DNA of 64,000 nucleotides from Ctenosaura bakeri. Lineage: Eukaryota; Chordata; Lepidosauria; Squamata; Iguanidae. Made by a program: the position numbers and the translations under genes. The stretch is from assembly GCA_948474755.1 (NCBI GenBank), contig CAOLHI010001300.1:1-64000 (forward strand). The letters run 5' to 3'. The notes below the pieces were generated by a model. The model saw only the letters and a program-made list of their open reading frames with translations, was not told where the DNA came from and searched no databases. Shown here piece after piece: positions 1 to 13,478 of the stretch (position 1 is its first letter; each line of letters begins with the position of its first letter).

Positions 1-490
1 GAAAGAAACAAAGGGAAGAAGGTGGGGGGGACCCTCAAAAGTTCCTAGTAGGAATTAGATAATTTATGAAGGCCCAATATGTTTTTGAAAAATGTGACTC
101 TTCCTCATGGGCAATTCCATCAATTTCTTCAGCAAAACCAAGCAAATATTCTCACATGCATTTAATAATAATGGCTGGCATTCTGTGTTGCAATTACAGA
201 GTCATAAGTCAGAGTTATGCATTTGTAACTTCCATATTCAGCAAGACTATATACTGTATTTGCTGGCATATAAAACTCACTTTCCCCCCAAAAAATACTG
301 TTTGAAAATAGGGTGCTTCGGTAATATTACTGTAAGAGTATGTAAATGCTCCCCTGCCTACCTTAATAGCCAGCAGTTACATCAGATAAAGGAGGTCTGT
401 TCTGTTGTCATTCAGGTGACAAGGAAGATGACATTTCCAGCCCCCTTCCATTAGTAAGGAAAGCTGTGACAACCAGAAGCAGAACTCTAT
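1..490. other. AT-rich DNA, no gene seen
   Basis: No conserved coding segment, splice-flanked exon or repeat that I can name. The short open frames here look like chance. Confidence 0.5.
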
Positions 491-493
491 TGC

Positions 494-1170
494 AACAACA
501 ACAACAACACCGTTTCCCCAGTCTGGGACTCAAGGCAGCTTACAAGAGTTAAAGCTCATACAACCAAAATAAATTTCCTATCATAGAACAGTTAAATAAT
601 ATAACTAAACTACAAAATTACTACTAAATTACAACAAATAGAATCAGTCAACTAAAAAACAAACAATATAAACATTACGGAAAATCCTTTCCCTCTAAGC
701 AATTAGCCCCCAAGTGCCTGCTGAAACGAAAGTCTTCACTTGTCTCCAGAAAGATAGCAAAGACGGTGCCGGTCTAATCGGTATAGAAAGGGAGTTCCAC
801 AGTAAGGTTTTCACGTTACAGGATGAAAATATGAGAATGAAGATAGGGGCCAGAATCCTGATGGTGATGTGCAATAATGTAACCGGATGTATATCTTTTT
901 TGGTTGTTGCAGAGGGAGGGATTGAACACCTCGTTGAGCTGTGTTCCCCACCAGTACAACAGAAAGCAGCATTAAAGGGCCCACACATGTTTCCCAGTCA
1001 TTTACATGATATTATTGACAGGAGCAAGAGGTGGGCACTTGGATATCACCCAGCTACAGTAATTGCCCTCTGGGATCCCCTATGCAAGTGAGTGTAACAC
1101 TCCATCCAGGTGAGGTATCTTCCTACACCCTGCTGGGAGGGAAGAAACTTGGATAAGGTTTCCTCCAGAT
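494..1170. repeat. Old interspersed repeat, probably LINE-derived
   Basis: It opens with a short CAA run and a segment reading 'GGGACTCAAGGCAGCTTACAA', which is typical of the reverse complement of LINE (L2-type) 3' ends in reptile genomes. The following 600 bases, including a stretch on cutoff-length reading frames around 714-1091, resemble a common squamate repeat from memory. On the minus strand a short peptide around 'LWNSLSIPIR' followed by 'PSLLSF' recalls the L2 C-terminus. Decayed, and the family is uncertain. Confidence 0.4.
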
Positions 1171-1499
1171 GTTTGCTACTATTGTAACTGCCCGTTTGCT
1201 CCCCCTCTCTCTAGATTTGATGAAGTATGAATCAAGGCACCAATGGTTAAAGGGAGAGAACAATACATATCAAAGTTATTGCTCCTTCCTCTGCTTGTCC
1301 ACTCTTGCTCCCTCCCTCAAGCAAACACATTGCAAGAAGGAGGATCTTGGAGCTGGCACTGGATCCCCAACTGGAATGTATACCCCTCTTTCTGCAGGCA
1401 TGTCATGTAAATATTTCATAACTGTGACCTGTTTGCCTTCCAAAGAAACTAGGTCACATAATTTCTCCAGTGTGGTCTAGCTTTTAACAAATGCCCTAA

Positions 1500-1716
1500 A
1501 GGCACTAGATCCTATATGATCTTGGAAGCTGAACAGGGTTACTCTGGTTAGTACCTGGAAGAGAGACTGCCAATGAATACCAGATGCTATAGGGTGTGTT
1601 TCAGAAGTAGGAACTGCCAAATCCGCCTCTGAGTATTTCTTAACCTAAGAAAGCCCTATGAAATCCATGGAGTCACCATAAGATGACAGGCAACTTGAAG
1701 GCACATACACACAGTA
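1500..1716 (+). repeat. 5S rRNA-derived SINE
   Basis: The first 100 bases are a degraded 5S rRNA gene: the internal-promoter region is recognisable from 'CTTGGAAGCTGAACAGGGTT' through 'GGTTAGTACCTGG' to 'GAATACCAGATGCTATAGGG'. A non-5S body follows, ending in 'GTCACCATAAGATGACAGG' and 'CAACTTGAAGGCACATACAC'. That tail is shared with the tRNA-headed SINEs elsewhere in the window. A SINE copy with a 5S head (SINE3 class), not a working 5S gene. Confidence 0.8.
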
Positions 1717-2289
1717 CCAAACGAACTAGGCCCATTAAAGTAATGGTTCAGTAATGAGTCAATATGCTGATAAATCCAATTGATTCAATAGTTTTACTTA
1801 AATTGGGACTAATAATAGACTTTTGGGCTAGAACTGAACCAGGATCATTAGCAGCAATTTCAGCCTCCTGCCTGGTGCCTATAATGGCTTCTTCCTGCTT
1901 ATGACAACTGGGTTATTTGACTTGCTTTATTTGTGTCATCACATTTTTTAATGCTGCTATTCATTCAGTCTGATTTTGGTGGTTTGTATTGGTATGAAAA
2001 ATGTATTGGTTTTACTTAGAGCAGAAATATTTCGATTGTGTTTAGATCCATGCTCCCTGTCCTTCTGTGTGACAGAAACCTTATGAAACGACCATTAAAA
2101 CAACAAAGAGACTTGAACAAATAGCTGTCAAGAGACATGAGCAGCCAGTCTATTGCTATGCCACAAATTCCCTTTCCTGCATCATTATTACTAAAAGTAG
2201 ATGGTTCATTTTTTCCATTGATTCTGGTTGCTCTGTAGCGAAAACATTAGGTATTTGAACTAAGGCACATACACATGCATAGTGTTACT
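1717..2289. other. AT-rich DNA, no gene seen
   Basis: Nothing recognised. The 5' end of the adjoining LTR may reach back into this stretch. Confidence 0.4.
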
Positions 2290-3215
2290 GCGCTCTAGGC
2301 CTACCCGGAGATAGCACTCGATATCACTTTGATATCAAACCATTCAGCTTTCTTCTGCCACCCCGCTCCATGCGTTTGTGAGGCCACTGGACAAGCACGC
2401 AAACAGGCACGGCCGATAATTGCTGGACATTCCATTGTCCACCCAGGCAGGACAGATACAGCCGGTTCATCGCTTCAGGGACCTCTCCGGCAAACACCTC
2501 ATTGCATATGTGCGATACTAACAAAGGCTCCCTGCCCCGAGCAGGCAACCTGACAAAGCTGTACTAAGCGCTCCGCATTTGCATACTGGCTACACTATTG
2601 TTAATTCGGCTCTGATTCAATCATGCTAAATTCTGACCTTTCCAAAGTTTTGTCCTGCTCCTAAAACGCATTGTTCTCACTGAGTAAGGTATGGCTTGCA
2701 GTCACAATTCACCCTATAAAAACTCCTGATTCCGAGACCTTCCTTGGATCGCTCCTGAGTTCCATCCAGCCTTGCTGCTGCTCTGCTTGGCGAGCCATCC
2801 CCTAAGTTCTAGTAGCTGAGTTTGTTCAACCCCGGATCGCTGGGATCGCTCTATCACGCTGAGCTTCTTCATCGCACCCCAACTTCGCTCTCAAGGTCCA
2901 GGACTACAAGACAGGTGTTGTATCACCCATTTCCCTCCAAAAATCCCTGTTCCAAGCCAATCTCTGATTCCTTAGTTATCTGTGTGACTGTGGTGTCTTT
3001 AATATTTGTCCGTACTCAATAAACATCATTTTTATTATTTTAACCCATCTGGCTGCTTGACTGACTTGACCCCATAGACGCTGGGTTGCAAGATCCTGTT
3101 AAGTTATCCTGCCTCTCGTAGCTTTAGTGAGTGCTCCAACTAATTTCCCCCAAAGTTGTGTTGTTGTTTGGTTATTTAGATGTCCCTCCCAGGACCCCCA
3201 GAAATCAGGGTAACA
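2290..3215 (+). mobile_element. Solo LTR of an endogenous retrovirus (copy A)
   Basis: The block has LTR architecture: a TATA box (TATAAAA, 2715-2721), then about 300 bases to a polyadenylation signal AATAAA (3018-3023), then a U5-like stretch ending 'AGAAATCAGGGTAACA' at 3215. The same order of short motifs occurs in copy B at 17830-18606, including 'ATCACCC', 'CCTGCCTCTCG' and the identical terminal 16 bases. No gag, pol or env sequence lies nearby, so it is read as a solo LTR. The right edge is well placed. The left edge is a guess from the change in base composition, and I could not find a convincing target-site duplication. Confidence 0.6.
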
Positions 3216-5980
3216 ATAGGAGTTATTACATGTTCATACATCTAAGGTATCTATTCATGAATATTAATTATATAAGTGTATATTGAGATGAGCACTTGAA
3301 TAATTATTTGATGAGGTGTCCCACGAGCCTTAGTGAGACTGGCTTTTTCAGTGACACATTTAAGAATCTGCTTTAGGCTTTCTCCAGACTGATGCCCTCT
3401 AGGTGCCCTCTGCTTTGAGGTTATGGGAACTGCTACCCAACGCATCTGGAGGGCTCCAGACTGAAGATTAATGCTCTGTTTCATTTAACTTGAAGAAACA
3501 GGAGTGCCAGTCTTTTTCTGTCAAATGTAGCTGGACCTATTTATTACTCTCACACTTCTCAAGCCCCTTATGGAGATATTCAAAGCAAAGAGTGAGGTTG
3601 AAGTGACAAAATACATAGTGACAAAATACATAGTTCCTTAATATTTCAAGATTGGTTTCAGGTAGGGTTTTTTTTTTTAAAAGAGTTGTTCTCTGTACTT
3701 TTAAATTTGTTCTGCCTCAGCCTTTCCAAAACAGAGAAAGAAAGACAGGACTTTACTGAATGTGGACTTCCCAACTCAGTAGTCCTTCAGAAAAAGACAT
3801 GAAGGTTCAATGCATGATGGCGAGTGAAACTGCATCCCCATCACTTGCTGGCCTATATATATTAATCTGTAGATTGAAAGAGCACCTAGATGCTTACAGT
3901 GCATATATGCACACAACATGAGAGTTGTCTTCCATTTTGCAGGATTCAAAATAGTGCACCCACCTGTTCAGTATTGGATCATTATGTATCGAAGGGGTGT
4001 GAGATGGAGACACTAACCAAAATCTTCCTTTCATCTATGCACTAAGCCTACATACTTTATGACAACAGTAGGGCAAATGCAGTCTATGATGAATATATTA
4101 GACATAATTGCAAATATGATTTACAGCAGAAATGTATGTATATGTTTTCAAAGGGAATTTCCAGTGGTGCTCACTCCCAGGTAACTGGGCATAGGACTGC
4201 AACCATAGTGTGGCATCTGCTCCTGCTTTAATCTGACCATGCAGTTTGCTGAACTTTTTATATCCTAAGGGAACAAAGAAATGTAGCAAGACCTACAGAG
4301 CTGTGCTGCTGAGACAAAACCATTGATTTCTGTTTGGCTAGCACCAAGAGCCCTCTAGTGGCAGCCTTCTATTTCTAATGTTTTCTTACCACAATGTTAA
4401 CCTTGTTTAGTTTGTAGTTTCTATTTGGATATCAATCCTTTGGAACATCCATGAGATACTGGGCAGCAAGTGGCTACTGTTTGTTTGTTTTCCTATATAA
4501 TGTGCACATGTTGAATGGGACAGTTGTCTCACTGGCTTTAAAATGGGACCAAGGAAACTCTGAACCATTGGCCAGATATCATTGCCTCTTGGAATTCCAT
4601 ATCCACCCCCCAAGTTTCTTCTGCTTTTGTCACTAATCTGGAAATAAAAGATAAAAGACTATTTAAAGCCCATGCTGTTGTATGGAACTGAGCTCTGATC
4701 TTCGGCATGGGAAGCTGTTGTATGGAACCGGGCTGTGCTTTGCAACTTGGGATACTATTGCATGGCTCTCCACACTGCTGAAATGCAGCCTAAAGACTCT
4801 TCCCAAACAGAAATTAGGTCTCTAAGCCAAAAAATGAAAAATTTCTCAACCTGATTTTCAAGAATTTCAAGGCAGGATGCACCAAAAACATTTGCTCCCT
4901 GAGGTGAAGAATAAGAACCGCTGCCACTGGATCTTTTTCCTTCAGTGATGGTGATAGGGCACCTTCCTCTACCACACTAGCTTTGGAGCTGCAAGACTCT
5001 TTCCTCGAACATCTTGCTATTGCCTCTCAGTATCTGCTGCCTGAAGTAATTGTTTCGCTTTGCCTAATGATTGTTTCTGTTTCAAGGAATTATCCTTCAT
5101 TTAGCATATTTATCTTGTCTGCTCTGTAATGGACAACTACTAGGAATGCATATTGCTTCACCTCTTCTGAACCTTGAAAATGAGAGACAGTGGAACTGGA
5201 GAAAAGGTGAATGATTGATGTCATCGGTACATCTGGTGGTGTGTTATCTCTGCTTCAGCTGACATAACAGAAGCTGACCTATGACTGGCTGAACCTTAGT
5301 GTTCTTTCCTGCTTCCTGATGACTGCTAGTTGATCACTTCAAACTTGGGCATGCGAATCATGTGATGTAATAGACTTAAATTATTGAGCCACTCGAGCAC
5401 AAGTCAATTCTGCCTTCTGTTATTGCGGAGAAGTGAAGGAAAACTTAGGCCTTGGGAAGACTGGTGTTGAAGCACTCCTTGTTTAATGAAAAATTCCCCT
5501 TTGTTTGGACAGTACACATTGGGGTGAGGCACTAGGACAAACAATATCACTGCAGTGAAAACAATAAATATCTGACTTTGATAGAATTTGGCACTCTTCT
5601 TAAAATAAATCAATGTCTGACTTCTCATTTACTATTCTGAGGTCTCTCCCTTCTCACCTACTCTACTAGTGCTGCATGACCATATCCCTATTTCTGGATA
5701 AAAACATTTGCAGCTAGACATTCTGTTGTTAATTGGGCAATGAATCTAACACAGGCTTTCACTTGAACTTTAACAGAGCTATCCAAGCTGCTGTTTAGCA
5801 CCTTAGATGGCTTGTTTAAGGATTGTAATAAAACCCAGAATAGAATCACTGTACCACTGACATTGGAGCACCAGCCACCTCTGGTTAAAATATTTCTAGA
5901 TCCATGTTCAATCTGGATTCCAGCCTGGTTTCAGAACTGAAGCTGCCTTGGTTGCCTGGTGAATACCTATGCAAGGAGAG
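3216..5980. other. AT-rich DNA with minor repeats, no gene seen
   Basis: Contains an exact 15-bp tandem duplication at 3603-3632. No exon-like conserved peptide was recognised on either strand. The short frames at 4098-4636 and 5404-5628 look like chance. Confidence 0.45.
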
Positions 5981-6032
5981 GAATCATAGAATCATAGAAT
6001 CATAGAGCTGGAAGAGACCCCAGGGGCCACAG
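5981..6032 (-). mobile_element. CR1 LINE 3'-end fragment
   Basis: Tandem 'AATCATAG' units followed by 'AGCTGGAAGAGACC' are the reverse complement of the CR1 3' terminus, which ends in repeats of ATTCTATG. Only the extreme 3' tip remains. Confidence 0.7.
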
Positions 6033-7790
6033 GGATATATCTCTGTTGGACATTCAGATTTTGCACTGACACTAATATTATTTTTGGATGTCTTGCTGTG
6101 ATGTAATTGCAGACACAACATTAAAGTGGCTCCAGTTCAGATCATATGTTTCTAAAGGATTCCAAAAGGTTTGGCCTTGTTTTTAACATTGTTTCATATT
6201 TGGATGAAACTAAAATGTAAGATTTCAAGTGCACTCCCAGCAGTATGTACATGACTTTTTCTCCACTTCTCCTTACTGTTCATTCCAAGACAGCAAGTAA
6301 ACAATCTAAATCAGTGGTTTAGGTTAGTGTATGACTAAACATGGATTAAGTGGGGCTAAATCTAGAAGAAGCAGAAATACAGTTGATTGGCTAACGTTCC
6401 GATATAGTTTTAGGTGCTTAATCTGTTTTGGATGGGATACACTCCACCCTGTATTAGGACCAGTTTGGTCAGTTTCTCAGTCAGTCAGTCAGTAGAAGCT
6501 AGTTTGGCATCTACACCTAAGAATGTTTGGGGGAGCACGAATTCTTGTTGCATTGAATGTCTGGAGCCAATTAATTACACAGTTTGGTGATATCCACATT
6601 GGGTTATTATAACCATGGGTCTGTCTCTAAAGAATGTTTGGTAACTTCAGTTTATACCAAAAGGAACATTATTGAAAATAACTATGTAACTCTAGACCTT
6701 CACCTTTCTCCACTGGCTTCTGATTTTCCCCCCAAACTAGTTCAAAATGTTGATGCCATGGCAGTCAGCCATACACGTGGATGTGTCCAAGATCTTTGAA
6801 GGGCCACCTGTTCCAATGTGAACTTTACTAATCCTCTGATAATCCATCTGAGGCCGTATTCTAAATTTTCTTGTGCTTGGAGATGGGGTGGATGTCACGC
6901 AAGAAAAGACTTGTTCCTCCTATGCTCCAGCTTTGGAGCTGTTTCCTGTGGGAGTCCATACTTCTGATGTTCCAAATAAATGCTAACAGTATTCAGAAAG
7001 ACACCAAGGCAGCATGTTGGTGTTGATAAGAAAAACAGCCTTAGCTGCTTATAGTAAGCACCAGCTGCCCTTGTAGAGGTGTGACCAGTTTGCTTCATTA
7101 CCAGAAGAAGCCCAAGGATGGTGTCTTATTGTAGCCACACATTGCATACTGACTGTGGAGAAGCTAGAAGCAAGGGTCATAAAATTACAGAGGAGACACT
7201 GAGGTGCTGAAATCTCAACTGAAAGTCTAAGGAACGGGAGTGACTGAACTGAACTGAAACAAGAGAAGAGTTTTAATTGTGTCTTGTGACATGTCATGCT
7301 GTGTGTTGAACTGTTATATTAGGAATTCTATCAGTACATTCTAAAAGAATGTTACATGACTGGGTACCTATATGTAGATATTATTTACTATAATACTGAT
7401 CAATCAGCTGGCAGTGAAAGTGGCAGATGTAACACCTGGTGGTGGTGGGATCACAAACTGGCATCATTCAGTTGGCCATAAGGCTTCACCTTAGTGTGAG
7501 TAACGTTATGCTGGACTAGCCAGTTACTTGGTTTTATAAAACCAGTAGGTACAAATTGGGAATCATTGTCTAGTGATTTTTAGAGTTGTGGTAATGTGTG
7601 GTTAATTGTTATAGTTAATTGTGTAATCTGTATTTATTGTTATTTGGATATTGTTTATATGAGCATAATAAGTAAAGGAAATGAGGTGGCAATACGAGTT
7701 ATCTGGTGCAGAGGGAGATATGGCTATGGCAAGGTGATGAGTAGTTACAGAGGAAAGAGAGAGAAAGATGCTTAATACCTATCTTACCCT
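6033..7790. other. AT-rich DNA, no gene seen
   Basis: No recognisable exon or named repeat. The rightmost part may hold the degraded 5' end of the neighbouring L2-like element. Confidence 0.4.
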
Positions 7791-10560
7791 CTGATCATCC
7801 TGCAAACCTTGAGAACTTAGGGAGTGAACCACACCACCCACGAAACCTTACTTTGCTCCTGTGTAATACTAGGTCAGTTAAAATCTATGATCTCCTTATG
7901 GATGAAGAGCCTGACCTGGTATGTTTTACAGAAACTTGGCTGGGGAACAATAGAGGCCCAACATAGGCTCAGGCTTTTCCAGCAGAGTACTGTGCTAGTG
8001 AGCAGCTGGGGGAAGATAGTTGGGGAAGAGGAACAGCTGTAAGATGCAAAGACCGCCTTAACCTTACCAGATTACCTATTAGGGAGTTCAGCTCAGAAGG
8101 TGATCTTGGACAACTTCAACATTCCGTTTGAGACCAGTCTGTCAGGTGCAGCTCAAGAGTTCATATTACCAATGGGTCAACTGGTTTCAGGGCCCACACA
8201 TTCAGCAGCTCAGAGCATACAGATCTGTGGGTGGAGATGAAATGTCATGAACAGATCATTTTCTGGTAAGACTTAGTATCACAGCTACCATCTGTCCTTG
8301 CAGGGGTGGTGGACCTATTAAGATGGTTCACCCTTGAAGTTAATGGATCCTTCAAGATTCCAGGAAACCTTTAAGGGTTTTGTGGCTGGTACTACCACCA
8401 ATCCTTTTGAAGTCCTGATCCAATAAATAGAATCAAGGTCTTACAAGGGCTATTGACACAATCGCTCCCAAGTGTCCTCTACAATCCATTACTAAGTGGA
8501 CTCCTTGGTATATAGAAGACCTCAGGGAGCTGAAATGAGAAGGACAATGACTGGAATATAGATGGTGGAAAACTTGGTATATCTGACAGAACATGATACA
8601 AAGAATATCTTTGTTCCTATAAAGTGGCAATACATGCAGTGAAGAAAGCCTTCTTGTCTGCACGTATTGTGTCTGCAAGATGTTCAGGTCTAACTCAGTC
8701 ACCTCCCTCTTCCAAACCAATTCTAGGGCCTTTAGCAATTCATTGTGATGTTTTTAATGATCACTTCACAGGTAAAATCTCTCTGATAAGAATCAAGTTA
8801 GATTTCATCATTATAGCAGAAGTTGACAATGGGATTTCCAGCGACTACACGAATAGGATTATACTGAACAGTTTGAGTTGGTTAATACCACTTATGTGGA
8901 AAAGCTATTAAGTGAATAAGGAAAACAAATTGTCCTCTTGATCACTGTCCTTGGCTGGTCATCCAGGGAGGAAATGCTATTAGATCTCAATTACAATATA
9001 TTATTAATGCATCTCTCAGGGAGAAAAGTTGTCCATATTGTTTAAAAGAAGCAGTAGTGTGACCACTTCCTTAAAAGCCCTCCATTGACTCCTAGACTTT
9101 AACAACTATAGACTAGTATCAAATCTTTCTTTTTTGGGCAAGATGTCTGAGATAGCAGTTCCCTTCCAGCTCCAAGCAACCTTGGATGATACACATTTCC
9201 TAGACTCCATATAGAACTGACTGTAGAATAGGATAAGCAGTTGAGACCACTATGGTGACTGAACATTGACAGGGAGAGTGTGTTCCTGCTGGTGCTTCTG
9301 AACCTCTCAGTGGCATTTCATACCATCAACCATGGACCATGAATGCATGATGGGTTTGGGAATTTGAGGCACTGTGCTTCGGTGGTTTCAGTATTACCTC
9401 TTGAGCAAGTTCCACATGGTGGTGCTTGGGGTAGCTGCTCCTCAAAAAAGTATCTATGGCATACCATAAGGTGCCACTCTATTGCCAATGCTGTTTAACA
9501 TCTGTATGATACCACTTGGAGAGATGATCTGGAAGTATGGGGCAGAGTGCTGTCAGTATGCTGATGACACCCAAATAAACTTCTCTATGCCTTACTAATA
9601 GTATCAGCTAAGGACAGTGTGTCTCCTCTGAATGAATTCTGAATGCAATGAATGGAAGAAGTAATGAATTGGATGAGGGAAAACAATTGAAACTGAATCC
9701 AGACAAGACAGAGGTGCTTATTGTCAAGGGTCCTAAATTAGAGTTGGAAGTATGTCAACCAGTCCTGGATGAGGCTTCACTTTGCCTGAAAGAGTGTATT
9801 TTCAGCTTAGGCTGCTCCTGGATCCATCAATCCAAATGACGGATCAGATAGATGCAATAGCCAGGATTGCTATTTATCAGCTGTGGCTGTTTTGCAATCT
9901 GTGCCCCTTCCTAGAATTGGAAGACCTGAAGATGGTAGTGCACATGCTGATAACCTCAGTGCTGGAGTTCTGCAATGTGCTGTACATTGGCCTCCCTCTG
10001 TACCAAGTTCAGAAACTTCAATTAGTTCAAAACACAACAGCCAGATTGGTTACTGCTACATCTAGGAGTGACCATATTACAGCAATATTAAAATCACTCT
10101 ACTGGCTGCCAGCTAGTTTCTGGGCAAAGTACAAAGTGTTGGTTATTATCTTTAAAATGCTACATGGTTTGGGTCCAGATCACCTTCTTCTGTATAATCC
10201 ACTCCGTGCGCTGAGATCACCTGGGAAACATCTCCTTCATTCAGCCAAAACGAGGCTGACTGTTACCCAAAGGACATTTTCTTTGGCCAACCCCAGATTA
10301 TGGAATGACCTGCCAGAAGAGATTTGTCAGTTCGAGACAGTCTCTGAGTTTAAATCAACAATAAAGGCCAGTCTCTTCTGGCAAGCCTATCCAGATTATC
10401 TTTACAAATGGATCTTTACATCCATTTATTGATGGATTTTAATATGTTTTGGTTTTATATACTCTTTTAACCTAAGTTGAATTGTGTTATTTGTTGCTGT
10501 TCCACATCTCGAGCCACAGGGAGCAGCAGGGAAGAATTAAATATTATGATTATGATTATG
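7790..10560 (+). mobile_element. Degenerate L2-like LINE (endonuclease to 3' end)
   Basis: A long non-LTR retrotransposon remnant. Its left part carries an AP-endonuclease block at 7865-7951, readable as an 'NTRSV' start and 'DLVCFTETWLG'. The reverse transcriptase follows with 'NNYRLVSNLSFLGK' near 9101, a 'LLVLLNLSVAFHTINH' block near 9290, and YADDTQ at 9557-9574. The C-terminal domain is at 9800-10430 and the 3' end carries short ATTATG-type repeats near 10540. Many stops and frame changes show it is dead. The metal-binding Asp of the AFDT motif reads His here. The motif wording fits the L2 clade of the CR1 group; CR1 or Rex1 relatives are possible. Confidence 0.82.
9782..10432 (+). pseudogene. 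L2-like ORF2 C-terminal fragment
   Basis: A 216-codon open stretch, the best-preserved part of the surrounding LINE. It carries the post-RT domain, including 'LQLVQNTTARLVT', 'LYWLPA' and 'NPRLWNDLPEEI', motifs typical of the carboxyl half of L2/CR1-group reverse transcriptases. The nominal start is not a real start; the true protein began kilobases upstream in frames that are now broken. No host function is implied. Confidence 0.8.
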
Positions 10561-10569
10561 ACTATTGTA

Positions 10570-11695
10570 TCTGCCTGTTACTTGCCACTGCTGTTTATGT
10601 AGTCAGTCAACTGTTGCTCATTGTTTGAGATTATTTTGCTGTTGCTTTTGGTACATATAATGCTTGTGGCTTCCTACTAATTTCATAGTGGATTCATTGA
10701 TTTAATGGCTTTTCTTGTTTTTGGAGGAGTAGAGGCTGATAGCCATGCTGAGTATCTTATCGATAGGAAATACATTGTTGAAAGACAGTGGAGAGATGCT
10801 TAATAATACACTATTCCCATGACTGAATACCAGACAAATCATTTTTGCACTGCAAGCAACTGTGTCATCCGAGGCAGGACTTTTCCCAGAGTCCCGTCTG
10901 TTGACAATTGGTAGCTGAAAGCCTGTAATGGAGGCCTTGGTCCCTCTGGCACAGTCCAATTTCAGTCACTTGATGAAGAACAAAACAAGTAAGATTTATT
11001 TTTTAAAATATTTCATTAGTCGATGTTTTCGGCTTCCACTTTCCTTAGTAAGCTGCTTTGACGCTGTGTGTTCCTCATTTCTCCTGAGCCCATAGAGGAA
11101 ATGCCACAAATATATTTGTGTGTTCAGCAGAATTACAATCAGTCAATCAGGAAGTATGGCTTAAATCTCTCAGTTCAAACTATGTCCAGATGCGGCCTAA
11201 AAAATAACTTTGATGTAAAGGATATCTTCCATGCCAACCATTCCTTTTGTTTATCATTCTGGAAAGTAATCCAAACTTTTCAAAGTAATCCTTTCCAAAT
11301 ACTCCAAACCAGCTTGGATCCCTGTTCTGTGAGAAAGGTGGCATATAAATCAAATCAAAAGAAATCAAGATGAAGAGGAAAGTAATACAGCTGCCAATGT
11401 AATGGGGTAAGAAAACAATGCCAGTTCTACAAGTTTTAAGGACATTGAAGGACTGAGATGCAGTCTATGGTTCATTGCAAGTAGTATGGGAGCCATCTCA
11501 ATAAACTGAGGCTTCCTTTGAGGAGATCCATATGAAAGCATCTTAACTGTTCACCTTATGTATAGTTAAGATGCCATTAAATTTATAGCTGCTTCCAGTT
11601 GTATTAAGTAATATTTTGCTTTGTTATAAAACAAAGTTTATTCTCAAAAAACAAAACAATGTCAGTTGAACACAAAAGGGACTCACACATCTTTA
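10570..11695. other. AT-rich DNA, no gene seen
   Basis: Mostly unrecognised. A short piece near 11325-11370 ('AAGGTGGCATATAAATC') resembles the extreme 3' end of an L2-type LINE. Confidence 0.4.
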
Positions 11696-11699
11696 GGAG

Positions 11700-11880
11700 A
11701 CTTTTACTTATTTTATTGATTTACTTATTTTCAGCTTTTTCTCCCAAATGGGATCCAAAGCAGCTTACAATATAAATTAAAACAGAAAATCAAGAATAGT
11801 TATGTTTTAGTATTGTAAAAAAAACATTAAATCATGCATCAAATTGAACACTATTTTTAAGAGATTAATAATTAAAACAA
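11700..11880 (-). mobile_element. L2-type LINE 3'-end fragment
   Basis: TTTATT-rich start, then 'CTCCCAAATGGGATCCAAAG' and 'CAGCTTACAATATAAATTAA': the usual reverse-complement signature of squamate L2 3' untranslated ends. Confidence 0.5.
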
Positions 11881-13295
11881 ACACTTAAAATGCACATTAC
11901 ATACTAGAAACACCACACCTAATTGTATACACAAAGTAGGAGAAACTCCAGCAGTTTGCCTTTGCTGGAGCCTACTGGGAACCTACCCTCTTCTCTCCCC
12001 CTGCAGAGTTCATTGAATGCAAACTATTTTTGCATTATGAACTCAAGTTTGCAGTAATTGAAGTAAGCCATGGGCAAAGGTAAAAGTGGGAAGAGGAGAA
12101 AGAAACTGGGATATTTAAAAAGCCACTGAAAAACTGGGGTGACAGAGAATTAATCAAGACTGTCTCTGCCAAATTGTATGTACATTTGTAAACTCTTAAT
12201 TTGGTCAACTTTTTGTCTGCCTTTGGAGGAGGGAAGAATGAGGTTAGCTCATGAGGTTAGAATGAGAAAGACATGTTTTTTGCAAACAGCATGCAATGAA
12301 AAGAGTACCATGTAAAGCTTTCAATAAGTCAGCATAGTTCATTTAAAATTAACCTTTCCATGGCAAGTTTTCTCATCAGCCAGGCAATGCCTCCTCCCAC
12401 ACACAGGCACTTCATAGCTCCTGTATCTTCCTTTACCAAAGGGGGCTCTGCACTTAGCAGGGACTAAGAAACACCTTATATTCCAAAGAAATCAAGGAGC
12501 AGCTACTTATACAACAGGAGGAATTGTAGCGTAGAGTGGCATAGAAACTGTTGAAGGTATTCCATTTTAACATTATATACATTATTCTTTAGTCCTGACA
12601 TGTTATATCACTGCTAACACATAAAGACCCGGTGAACAATACTTCTCAGGCCTAATGTCTTTTAATAGGCCAGGAAAAAGAATTGAAACTACCATTAAAG
12701 GAACATTGAATTATCTTCTTGACTACAATATCATTATCCTCATTCAGCAACATTTGTTAAAAGTCTACCTGAATGTACAGTACATCTTTTGGGAAAGGGA
12801 CAGACTGCTTCTATGAATATAATTTAGATTGCACGTAATGTGTGAGAAACAGTAGAGTTTTTTAAAAAAAAGATACCGCCACCCTTCAGCCTTTTATTTC
12901 TAGATCACTCTTTAATACAGGAACATTATGCAGTCTGTGGTTTGCATGCTACCTGACACACCCAAATTTATCACCATAACACTGCATGGAGGAGAAGTCA
13001 ATTTGAGCTGAAAAGGTAGTATGCAGGATGTATATGTGTGCATGTGCATTTCTTTTTAGAAGCTGAAACACTCTCTTTTAAAAGAAGGTACATGGGCCCA
13101 AACCCATTATTTTAAAAAAGACGGTGGATGGTCCAACACCCATTATTTTAAAACAAAATGCATGCTTTCACCACCATGCTCCTGCAATTTGGCAGTAAAT
13201 TATGAAGCATCACAGTATCAAATATCATCCAGCAGATCCAGCATGGCTCCCACCCCCAGACATTGTCCACACCATTGTGTAGGACATTGTCCTAT
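11881..13295. other. AT-rich DNA, no gene seen
   Basis: No recognisable coding exon or named repeat. Confidence 0.45.
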
Positions 13296-13299
13296 AATA

Positions 13300-13478
13300 A
13301 TTTGTGTTCTTGTTATTCTGTGCCCTCAGGTCGTCTCTGACTTATGGTGACCCTACGGTGAACCTATCATGGGGTTTTCTAGGCTGAGAGTGTGTGACGC
13401 ACCCAAGATCACCCAGAGTGACCAAGTGGGGAATTGAACCCTATTCCCCAGAGTTGTACTCCAACACACAAACCACAC
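13300..13478 (-). repeat. tRNA-derived SINE, reverse orientation
   Basis: Read on the minus strand it has a tRNA-like head (B-box related 'GGGTTCAATTCC' near 13430), then 'GGTGATCTTGGGTGCGTCAC', then the tail block complementary to 'CTGACTTATGGTGACCCTA'. Same family as the copies at 21065, 39795, 40280, 49845 and 63817. Confidence 0.7.
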